Shown here piece by piece: positions 12,980 through 22,790 of a stretch of 38,100 nt of DNA. The DNA is taken from contig CAJOPD010000087.1 in assembly GCA_905236685.1 (NCBI GenBank), forward strand, positions 1 to 38,100, given 5' to 3'. Both the position numbers and the translations under genes were made by a program. This DNA comes from an uncultured Clostridia bacterium. Its GTDB lineage: Bacteria; Bacillota; Clostridia; UBA1381. The notes under the pieces were generated by a model. It saw nothing but the letters and a program-made list of their open reading frames with translations, made no database searches and was not told the DNA's origin. The first letter of the stretch is position 1; every line of letters begins with the position of its first letter.

Positions 12980-13801
12980 TTATCTAAAAACCGTTTTGCC
13001 GCCTTCAATGCAAAATACACCGTTATTATCCGAAGCCCACACATCTATCGCTGACGGATTATATATCATTTTAAAATCAGCGCTTACTTGAATACTTTTA
13101 TATGCCATAACATAATTATAAATTTCAATATTTGTAGCATACCAGATATCATCTCTTCCGCCTATAAACTTTGCAAAATTTTCAATAATATCCCAATTAT
13201 CATTATTGTCAAATTCATAACTATGTCCCCAAAGGTAAAACATTTTGCTTCTGTTCCAGCGGTCATCTGTGACAAATTTTTCTGCAAGTTCCATAAGTTT
13301 TGGATTGCTGTGATGACAGGTCGGATTAAGGATTAACCAATCCTCAGGAAATTCAAAATTTTCGGTGGATTTTCCTGCTCTCGAATATACAATACCGCAT
13401 TTTCTCAGTATTTCAATAATTCTATCATTATATTCACCATATGGATATGCCATACCGTTTGCAATACAGTTATACTGTTCTGATATGCTTTTTCTATCGC
13501 GGATTATCTCATTTATTATTTCTGTGTCACTAAGCTGCTTTAAAAACGAATGAGAGTATGTGTGAACTGCGACTTCATTACCCGAATTTGTGTAAAGCTT
13601 TTTTGCTTCTGATAATTTTAGTCTTCCATAAAACCGTTCTCTTTCTGCGGTCTCTGGGAGATACTTTCCTGCGTTTATGTTAAATGTCACTTTAAGCCCG
13701 TACTTTTTTGCAATTTCTGAAAGTCTGATATCTTGAACAACGGCGTCATCATAGCTAAGTGTGACAACTTTTAGTTTTCCGTCTTTTAATGCCATTTGCA
13801 T
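12980..13801 (-). CDS. Polysaccharide deacetylase family protein (NodB-like)
   Basis: The NodB-type fold begins near the N-terminus with KVVTLSYDDAVVQDIRL, the metal-binding Asp pair, followed by KYGLKVTFNINAGKYLP. The second motif AVHTYSHSFLKQLS supplies the HxxxH metal ligands, and NGMAYPYGEYNDRIIEIL is motif 3. Later motifs, for example MFYLWGHSYEFD, contain a further His. There is no signal peptide, so it is probably cytosolic and acts on a small N- or O-acylated sugar rather than on cell wall. ATG 13799-13801 is preferred to a TTG two codons upstream because GGGGAG is nine bases away. It lies six bases after the SIS gene. Confidence 0.85.
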   Translation of the reverse strand: MQMALKDGKLKVVTLSYDDAVVQDIRLSEIAKKYGLKVTFNINAGKYLPETAERERFYGRLKLSEAKKLYTNSGNEVAVHTYSHSFLKQLSDTEIINEIIRDRKSISEQYNCIANGMAYPYGEYNDRIIEILRKCGIVYSRAGKSTENFEFPEDWLILNPTCHHSNPKLMELAEKFVTDDRWNRSKMFYLWGHSYEFDNNDNWDIIENFAKFIGGRDDIWYATNIEIYNYVMAYKSIQVSADFKMIYNPSAIDVWASDNNGVFCIEGGKTVFR

Positions 13802-13807
13802 TATCAA

Positions 13808-14407
13808 TCACTCCCCATTCAGTCTTGCACCTACTGCACCGCCGGGGTGAATGAGTGCAAATTGTTCTTCTGAATAATCTGTTTCCTCAATTAAAGCTGC
13901 TTGAAGTGAGTGGAAAATCACAATGAGCGAGGTCGTTGAAGTGGTCCCCTGCATATTATGCTTATCGGTTTCACGGTTTATATACTGTTTTAAAACAACA
14001 TCTGCATTTTTTGCAAGAGGTGAGTCCAAATTTTCGGTAACGGTAATCACTTTTACACCCTTTTTCTTGCAAATATCAAGTATCGGCATAAGTTCAGCGG
14101 TCTTCCCTCCCCGAGACGCAAAAAGTATAACATCATTTTTTTTAAGATAACCGCTGCCGCCGTGTACGGCTTCTGCGGGCGAAATAAACCGCGCAGGGCG
14201 TTCTATACAGCACATAAGGTGTGCAAAATGCCGGCAGGCAATGCCCGAATGCCCACAGCCTGATGTAGCTATCCTTTCGGCATTTTTTAAAAGCTCCACA
14301 GCCTTTGAAAATGCGTTTTTATCAAAATTATTTTTTGCCTCTTTTATGCACTCAGTCTCGATATCATAGGCATTTTGTGCCATATGAAGAGCTATGTCTG
14401 AAATCAT
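13808..14407 (-). CDS. SIS-domain sugar-phosphate isomerase (KpsF/GutQ-like, without CBS domains)
   Basis: The protein has the SIS sugar-phosphate binding core: LLKNAERIATSGCGHSGIAC, FISPAEAVHGGSGYLKKND, then ILFASRGGKTAEL and GVKVITVTENLDSPLAKNAD. It ends in QFALIHPGGAVGARLNGE, the linker of KpsF/KdsD arabinose-5-phosphate isomerases, but stops where those enzymes continue into two CBS domains. At 199 residues it therefore resembles a GutQ-type enzyme reduced to the catalytic domain. It would interconvert aldose and ketose phosphates. It lies six bases after the kinase, consistent with acting on the kinase product. Confidence 0.85.
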   Translation of the reverse strand: MISDIALHMAQNAYDIETECIKEAKNNFDKNAFSKAVELLKNAERIATSGCGHSGIACRHFAHLMCCIERPARFISPAEAVHGGSGYLKKNDVILFASRGGKTAELMPILDICKKKGVKVITVTENLDSPLAKNADVVLKQYINRETDKHNMQGTTSTTSLIVIFHSLQAALIEETDYSEEQFALIHPGGAVGARLNGE

Positions 14408-14413
14408 ATCCCT

Positions 14414-15817
14414 TTACCCCCATAAAGTTTTATCAAGTTTTTGATATCTTTCGTAACAATCTGTATAATCCTTTCCGCTTGGCTTATACACTTTATTTGG
14501 CTTTACTGCGATTTCTACCGCCTGTTCTACGCTTTCAAATACACCTGTTGCTGTACCTGCAAGTATTGCGGAGCCAAGACAGGCTGTTTCATCGTTTTTC
14601 AGCGTAACAAAGGTTTTTTCGGTCATATCAGCCTTAATCTGACACCATAAAGAGCTCATAGCACCTCCGCCCATAGTGCGAATTTCCTGATAATCTGCTT
14701 TAATATAATCAAGGCTTGCTTTTAGCATACAAGCAACGGCTTCTAAAATACTTCTTACAAAATGCCCCCTTGTATGTTCCATTGTTATACCGAAAAAAAC
14801 TCCCTTTGCATCTGGATTATATTTAGGCATAGTAGCACCGCAAAGGTACGGCAAAAATGTCAGTCCTGCCGAGCCTTCGGGGACTTTTTCAGCTAAGCCG
14901 TCAAGTTCGGAAAATTTGAAATTTTCGCAGAAATTATTTTTAAACCATTTTAAAGCAATTCCTGCTGTGGCAGTCCAAGCTAACAGGCAATATTTTCCAT
15001 CATAGTTTATATGGCAAGGCGTTTTGCTTTCGGGGTTGTAAGCAGGGATTTGCTCTGTTGGTACAAAAACCACCATTGTTGTACCCGTCATCTCGCTTAT
15101 TACTCCTTTTTTTACAACACCCGCGCCGATTGCACCTGCAATCTGGTCAATAGCACCGGTTACAATCTTAATTCCTGAGTATTCGCCTATTTGCGTGCCG
15201 CAGGGAATTATTTCGGGAAATATGCTTTTATCTGTTCCGATGAATTCAAGCATTTCATTCCACCAGTTTTTGTTATGTATATCAAAATATATGGTTGAAG
15301 ATTGAAGTGTCGGCTCGGTAACAAATTTGCCTGTAAGCTTATATAGAAGATAGTCCTCCAAAAGCAATACTTTTTTTATCTTGACAAATATTTCCGGCTC
15401 GTTATTTTTAATCCACAAAAGCTTTGAAGCGGGCCAAGTTGCCGTAATTTCAGGCTGTCCCGTAACATCATAAACATACTTTTCGCCAAAATGCGCTTTT
15501 ATGGCATCTGCCTCGGCCGTTGCCCTGTTATCAAGCCAAACAATTGCTTTTCTAAGCGGTATTCCGGTCTCATCAGTTACAATCATTGTTTCGCATTGTG
15601 TATCTATTGCGAGTGCATATATAGGAAATTCGGCAGAGATTTCGTCTATTGCCTCTTTTGCCAAATTCCAATAGCTTTCTGCATCAAACTCCACAAAATC
15701 TCCCGAAACATCGAGAGTATAGTCTTTTATAACATACTTTACACATACCGCATTTTCGTCAAAAAGTGCCGCCTTTAATGATGTTGTTCCTACATCTATA
15801 CCGAGTAAATATTTCAT
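14414..15817 (-). CDS. FGGY-family carbohydrate kinase
   Basis: The protein has both FGGY domains. The N-terminal phosphate-binding segment is YLLGIDVGTTSLKAALFD, with IVWLDNRATAEADAI in the sugar-binding part. The C-terminal ATPase domain has GAIDQIAGAIGAG, including the catalytic-type Asp, MTGTTMVVFVPTEQ, and TMGGGAMSSLWCQIKADM for adenosine binding. At 467 residues it is slightly short for the family (about 490 to 520). It would phosphorylate a ketose or polyol with ATP; the exact sugar cannot be read from sequence. ATG 15815-15817 has AGGTGG five bases upstream, whereas an earlier GTG overlaps that site. A hairpin lies just before the ribosome binding site. Confidence 0.88.
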   Translation of the reverse strand: MKYLLGIDVGTTSLKAALFDENAVCVKYVIKDYTLDVSGDFVEFDAESYWNLAKEAIDEISAEFPIYALAIDTQCETMIVTDETGIPLRKAIVWLDNRATAEADAIKAHFGEKYVYDVTGQPEITATWPASKLLWIKNNEPEIFVKIKKVLLLEDYLLYKLTGKFVTEPTLQSSTIYFDIHNKNWWNEMLEFIGTDKSIFPEIIPCGTQIGEYSGIKIVTGAIDQIAGAIGAGVVKKGVISEMTGTTMVVFVPTEQIPAYNPESKTPCHINYDGKYCLLAWTATAGIALKWFKNNFCENFKFSELDGLAEKVPEGSAGLTFLPYLCGATMPKYNPDAKGVFFGITMEHTRGHFVRSILEAVACMLKASLDYIKADYQEIRTMGGGAMSSLWCQIKADMTEKTFVTLKNDETACLGSAILAGTATGVFESVEQAVEIAVKPNKVYKPSGKDYTDCYERYQKLDKTLWG

Positions 15818-15833
15818 AAAATCCACCTATATT

Positions 15834-15861
15834 TTTTAGGGTAGGATAACCTACCCTAAAA
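15834..15861 (-). other. Perfect 12-bp hairpin between yjbQ-like and kinase genes
   Basis: TTTTAGGGTAGG and CCTACCCTAAAA pair perfectly around a four-base loop, ending a few bases before the kinase ribosome binding site. No T-run follows on the minus strand, so it is more likely an RNA stability or processing element, or an operator, than a terminator. Confidence 0.6.
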
Positions 15862-15866
15862 TCAAA

Positions 15867-16487
15867 TTATCTTTTTAACTGCAAGTCATAGTGAAGATCA
15901 TAAGCTTTTTCTTCGTCTGTAAACTTATGCTTTGTGTCGATAACTTCACCATTATTCCATTTTCTGTCGCCTACATCTTCGGCTGTTCCCATAACAGTAA
16001 TATTAACCTGTCTATGACGAGCAAGAACATGATCCCAGTCAATAAAGTAGATGTGCGCAAATCTTCCGCCGTCAACTTCCCCATCTTTTACTGTCAGAGT
16101 TTCGCTTCTGCCAAAGAAAACGCTGCGGAGATGTCCGTCTGTATTCATACTTGAAAAATCACCGGGTTCGTCAACATATCTACCGTATTGTGCGTGAATA
16201 GGTCCCGGATGACGATATTGATGCTCCTCCATAAAATCGGGAATAAACTTTCTCATAATGTCTAACAGGTCGTGCTGCAAGAACTCCAAATCAAACGAAT
16301 CGATGTCGTGCGAGCATTCTTGTACCATAACAGAACAAGTTGTATGATGGGATACAACGCTTACTGTACCATTCTTAATCCCAGATGCCGCAACAATTTC
16401 ATTTACTTCCTTTGAAATGTCGTGAAATGTCGGTATCCAACCTCTTGACTGTAACTCCAATTCCTTTTGAAAAACTTTAAATTCCAT
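15867..16487 (-). CDS. YjbQ-family protein (UPF0047), extended form
   Basis: The YjbQ core is clear: VVSHHTTCSVMVQECSHDI near residues 43-62 with conserved His residues, and LRSVFFGRSETLTVKDGEVD in the second half. Typical YjbQ proteins are about 130 to 140 residues; this one is 206, with an insertion rich in His and acidic residues (DFMEEHQYRHPGPIH) and a C-terminal extension (KFTDEEKAYDLHYDLQLKR). The family has been linked to weak thiamine-phosphate synthase activity and possibly metal-dependent sugar or phosphate chemistry; its true role is unclear. Membership of a sugar operon favours a role on a sugar phosphate here. Confidence 0.85.
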   Translation of the reverse strand: MEFKVFQKELELQSRGWIPTFHDISKEVNEIVAASGIKNGTVSVVSHHTTCSVMVQECSHDIDSFDLEFLQHDLLDIMRKFIPDFMEEHQYRHPGPIHAQYGRYVDEPGDFSSMNTDGHLRSVFFGRSETLTVKDGEVDGGRFAHIYFIDWDHVLARHRQVNITVMGTAEDVGDRKWNNGEVIDTKHKFTDEEKAYDLHYDLQLKR

Positions 16488-16525
16488 TTTTTTCTACCTC
16501 TCTTTATATATTTTTTTATTTTGAA

Positions 16526-17227
16526 CTAATTATGTAATTCGTCCCAGGCTTTGCGCAAGTTGTATAACATTTCTTCTACCATTTCATATGGTCTGTCGGA
16601 CTTCATTATACCGCTTGTTGTTCCTGTTGCCTGAGCACCTAATTTTATGGTGTTATACACATCTTGTCCGTTTGAAATGCCTGCGCCTTGAAGCACCATA
16701 ATATCGGGGTTTATCTCATTTACTCTTTTAATAGTTTCAGTAACATAGTTTGCATCGCTTGTAACGCCTGTTCCAATGAGCTCTGTTGGCTCTGCCACCA
16801 AAAGATTTGGTGACATTTTCGCGATTTCGCAAAGCTCTTCCACAGTATCGGCACAAACAATTGTAGCAAGCCCTACTTCATCTGCGCGATTTATTGTCTT
16901 TTCAACCACATCAAGCGTAAGCTTTTTCTCTGCGTGATTTAGCATAACACCCTTAGCGCCTGCCGCTTTTACCGCTTCTGGAAGTACCGAACCAAGTCCT
17001 CTTCCCTGCGTCAAATAGTCCATATGCTGTGCAAATACCAAAATTCTTTCAGTATTGTCAGCAAGTAGCTTTATATCGGTGTATTGCGGTGTTACAATAA
17101 CATCAAGGTCATATTTTATCGCCGTTTTGTCAATTACCTTCGCAAGTGCAAGCATTTCTTCACCATAGAGAAAAGCCTTAGGTCCAATCTCAAAAAACGG
17201 CGGTTTTATCTTAAAATCCTTATACAT
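16526..17227 (-). CDS. Triosephosphate isomerase-family protein, short archaeal-like form
   Basis: At 233 residues it is shorter than bacterial TpiA (about 250) and resembles the archaeal branch: GVMLNHAEKKL with the catalytic-type His98, VAEPTELIGTG with Glu146, and a C-terminal phosphate-binding QGAGISNGQDV and ATGTTSGIMK. Lys17 is present in EIGPKAFLYG, but the Asn normally two residues before it is Gly. That change suggests a related phosphate (for example an erythrulose or tetrose phosphate) rather than glycolytic triose. Isomerases of this family serve in tetritol pathways. Neighbouring aldolase and kinase genes fit a catabolic role. Substrate is unknown. Confidence 0.8.
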   Translation of the reverse strand: MYKDFKIKPPFFEIGPKAFLYGEEMLALAKVIDKTAIKYDLDVIVTPQYTDIKLLADNTERILVFAQHMDYLTQGRGLGSVLPEAVKAAGAKGVMLNHAEKKLTLDVVEKTINRADEVGLATIVCADTVEELCEIAKMSPNLLVAEPTELIGTGVTSDANYVTETIKRVNEINPDIMVLQGAGISNGQDVYNTIKLGAQATGTTSGIMKSDRPYEMVEEMLYNLRKAWDELHN

Positions 17228-17239
17228 ATGTTGCTCTCC

Positions 17240-17914
17240 TTAGAAATCCAAAATTTTCTTATCCCCGTAAATGCTCTTCCAATCCTTAGTAAAACCGTCA
17301 ATTGCAGCGTCTGTCATCGGGTGTGAAATTGCAATTTCAAATAAATCCGGCGAAATTGTAGCAGTATGGCACCCGCAAAGCGCGCAGTTATGTATCTGCT
17401 CGGCATTTTTAAAGCTTGCAGCTAAGACTTGGCAGTCAAGACCGTAGTTATCAAATACCGTAACGATATCCTCAACAACTCGAACTCCGTCGCCTATGAT
17501 ATTATCAAGCCTATTAACATACGGTGCAACGAATGATGCGCCTGCACGGGCTGCAATTAACGCCTGCTGAGGTGTGAAGATTGCAGTCATAGTAACGCCA
17601 ATTCCCAACTTTTTAAGCATCATTGTAGCTTTTAAGCCTTCCTCGCCTATCGGAATTTTTACAAAAAATTTTCCGCCAACAGTTTCCTTAATAAGCTTTG
17701 CCTCTTCTACGATTTTTTCAGCAGTTTCCTGAACTGTCTGCACATGGAGCGCCTTGTCCTCGCCTATTATCCCTCTAATGCTCTTGATAAGTGTCCAAAA
17801 ATCCGATTTTTCCTTTGAAACAAGCGTCGGATTTGTTGTTACACCCTCAATAGGATAGAACTCGTTAATATGCTTTATTGCATCTAAGTTCCCTGTGTCA
17901 ATTAAGTACTTCAT
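17240..17914 (-). CDS. Fructose-6-phosphate aldolase/transaldolase-like enzyme (FSA/TalC type)
   Basis: The small transaldolase fold matches FSA closely: YLIDTGNLDAI with Asp6, GVTTNPTLVSKE, LHVQTVQETAEKIV, FFVKIPIGEEGLKA with the Schiff-base Lys, GVTMTAIFTPQQALIA, and ASFVAPYVNRLDNIIGDG. The C-terminus, HPMTDAAIDGFTKDWKSIYG, is also typical. The 224-residue length fits. FSA-type enzymes cleave ketose or ketose phosphates to dihydroxyacetone or its phosphate plus an aldehyde, or transfer a three-carbon unit. Its start overlaps the ceramidase-like gene stop by four bases, and the TIM-like gene follows in 12 bases, consistent with consecutive steps. Confidence 0.88.
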   Translation of the reverse strand: MKYLIDTGNLDAIKHINEFYPIEGVTTNPTLVSKEKSDFWTLIKSIRGIIGEDKALHVQTVQETAEKIVEEAKLIKETVGGKFFVKIPIGEEGLKATMMLKKLGIGVTMTAIFTPQQALIAARAGASFVAPYVNRLDNIIGDGVRVVEDIVTVFDNYGLDCQVLAASFKNAEQIHNCALCGCHTATISPDLFEIAISHPMTDAAIDGFTKDWKSIYGDKKILDF

Positions 17915-19224
17915 ATGATTTCAACCCCCAATATTTCACATAGATTTTTTATTTTCTCGGTATTATCGCCATAAGAAATAATATAGTGCTGGCACATTAC
18001 CTTGTCGGCAAAATCTTCTACATCGTCAAGCAGAATTTCAAGTCCGGGTAATTGCGGTGCGGGCTGTGTCCAGCCTGCTTCCTCCCACTTTCTCGGAGTA
18101 ATTCCTTCTCCTACTACCATATGCATATAGTATTCGCCGTCAATTGAGGTCAGGCGGCACATTGTAACCTTACCTGTTTTAACCTTACTCACATTTAAAA
18201 TACCTTCTGAAAGCTCTCCGAATGCGGCAGGGATAACTTCTGTTTTTTCTGTAACCTCATTGGGTACATAATCGGGAACGCCTGCCAAAACTCTATCTTT
18301 GAAAAATTCATAAAATTCCAGATAGAATGCACACTGCCCTGTTAAATACTTTACCATAAGCTGTGTAATGCAGCCCAAGGAGTCGTTTTCGGGAACTGTG
18401 CAAAGCCCTGCCTCATCAGCAAGGAGCATAAATATCGGTGCAGGCGGGAAACCTAAAAGTTTCTTCATACCGTCAACATCTTTTAACGATACCGCATCAT
18501 ATCCACGCTCGTCGCAAATTTGTTTAACAGCAAGATAATATCCCGCCGCTATTTTCATACTTTCAGGATTTGCAGGCTTTTTAAAGTCCCACTTGCTCAT
18601 AACATTATCAATTACAGCCTGTTTTTCGCTATCGGTAATCTTGTTATATCTCTGCTCAATTTCAAGCATTTCAAAGGTTTCAATTTCCGCTCCTATTTCA
18701 CGCTTTAATGAGCCTCCGTCATATAGCGTTCCGTATAAATTCATATCACGGTAGCCTGCCATACCCGCTTTTGCAATTCTTTCGGTTAAAAATGCAAGAG
18801 CTTCGCTGCTATTCATAAAGTCATCGCCCTTTTTTGAAACCTTTACCTGATATTGCTTCTCGGGAGGCAAAAAACTGTCTAATATATCCTTCGTAGTAGC
18901 AGCGGAAAGCTTTGCAGACTCTCCGCGGTCATACACATGCGATGTGTGAGTATGTATTGCGCTTAATATAATTTTGTCAGTATCTATATCGCTATTTTGG
19001 GATTTTACCTGTTCCCTTACATTTTCCAGCAGATTTTCGCCTATACTTACTAAGTCACAGGAGCATATTATCATCTGCTCGCCGTTTGATTCAACGGCAA
19101 GTGCAGTTGCGGTTATCGGCGTTTCTACATATTCGGATATTCGTTCTGCAAATTGTCCTGCTAAGGCTATTTTTTTATCGGGTGTTATACTTACTTCCGA
19201 CCAGCCTATTTTTAACTCTGTCAT
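17911..19224 (-). CDS. Neutral/alkaline ceramidase N-terminal-like hydrolase, cytosolic
   Basis: The 437-residue protein starts with KIGWSEVSITPDKKIALAG, the G-x-S-x-x-x-I-T-P motif found at the start of neutral/alkaline ceramidase-like proteins. LSAIHTHTSHVYDRGES supplies the His cluster that binds zinc in that family, and MIICSCDLVSIGENLLENV is the strand before it. No signal peptide is present, unlike secreted ceramidases, so the substrate is probably a small cytosolic molecule. As first gene of the sugar operon it may remove an acyl or similar group from the sugar. It lies downstream of a near-consensus promoter and a palindrome. Confidence 0.75.
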   Translation of the reverse strand: MTELKIGWSEVSITPDKKIALAGQFAERISEYVETPITATALAVESNGEQMIICSCDLVSIGENLLENVREQVKSQNSDIDTDKIILSAIHTHTSHVYDRGESAKLSAATTKDILDSFLPPEKQYQVKVSKKGDDFMNSSEALAFLTERIAKAGMAGYRDMNLYGTLYDGGSLKREIGAEIETFEMLEIEQRYNKITDSEKQAVIDNVMSKWDFKKPANPESMKIAAGYYLAVKQICDERGYDAVSLKDVDGMKKLLGFPPAPIFMLLADEAGLCTVPENDSLGCITQLMVKYLTGQCAFYLEFYEFFKDRVLAGVPDYVPNEVTEKTEVIPAAFGELSEGILNVSKVKTGKVTMCRLTSIDGEYYMHMVVGEGITPRKWEEAGWTQPAPQLPGLEILLDDVEDFADKVMCQHYIISYGDNTEKIKNLCEILGVEII

Positions 19225-19286
19225 ATCACTATTATCCTTTCTGTAACTAAAATGGTATGTATTTTAAACTCTGCGATATCGTTTTT

Positions 19287-19298
19287 GGCATAAATGCC
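19287..19298. promoter_or_regulatory. Candidate operator palindrome in the sugar-operon leader
   Basis: GGCATAAATGCC is a near-perfect 12-base palindrome about 20 bases downstream of the -10 of the sugar-operon promoter. It could bind a repressor of the kind that controls sugar operons. No regulator gene is in the window. Confidence 0.4.
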
Positions 19299-19315
19299 TT
19301 AATTTGCTATGGTTT

Positions 19316-19344
19316 ATTTTATAATCTTTCAACGGCTTTGTCAA
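19316..19344 (-). promoter_or_regulatory. Promoter of the sugar operon
   Basis: A perfect TTGACA (19339-19344), a 17-base spacer and TAAAAT (19316-19321) lie about 90 bases upstream of the first gene of the operon. Confidence 0.75.
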
Positions 19345-19370
19345 TACATTTTGGAATAAAAAAACATATC

Positions 19371-22707
<3,337 letters not shown>

Positions 22708-22752
22708 ACCATATCACCGCTACATAATATGAAAATAACGGTAAAACGGTCA

Positions 22753-22779
22753 CTTTGGGGACATAATAAGTCCCCAAAG
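22753..22779 (-). terminator. Hairpin after thrS, probable terminator
   Basis: CTTTGGGGAC and GTCCCCAAAG form a perfect ten-pair stem around a seven-base loop, just after the thrS stop. The T-run is short and begins several bases after the stem, so termination may be weak. Confidence 0.5.
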
Positions 22780-22790
22780 CTCTGTTTTGA

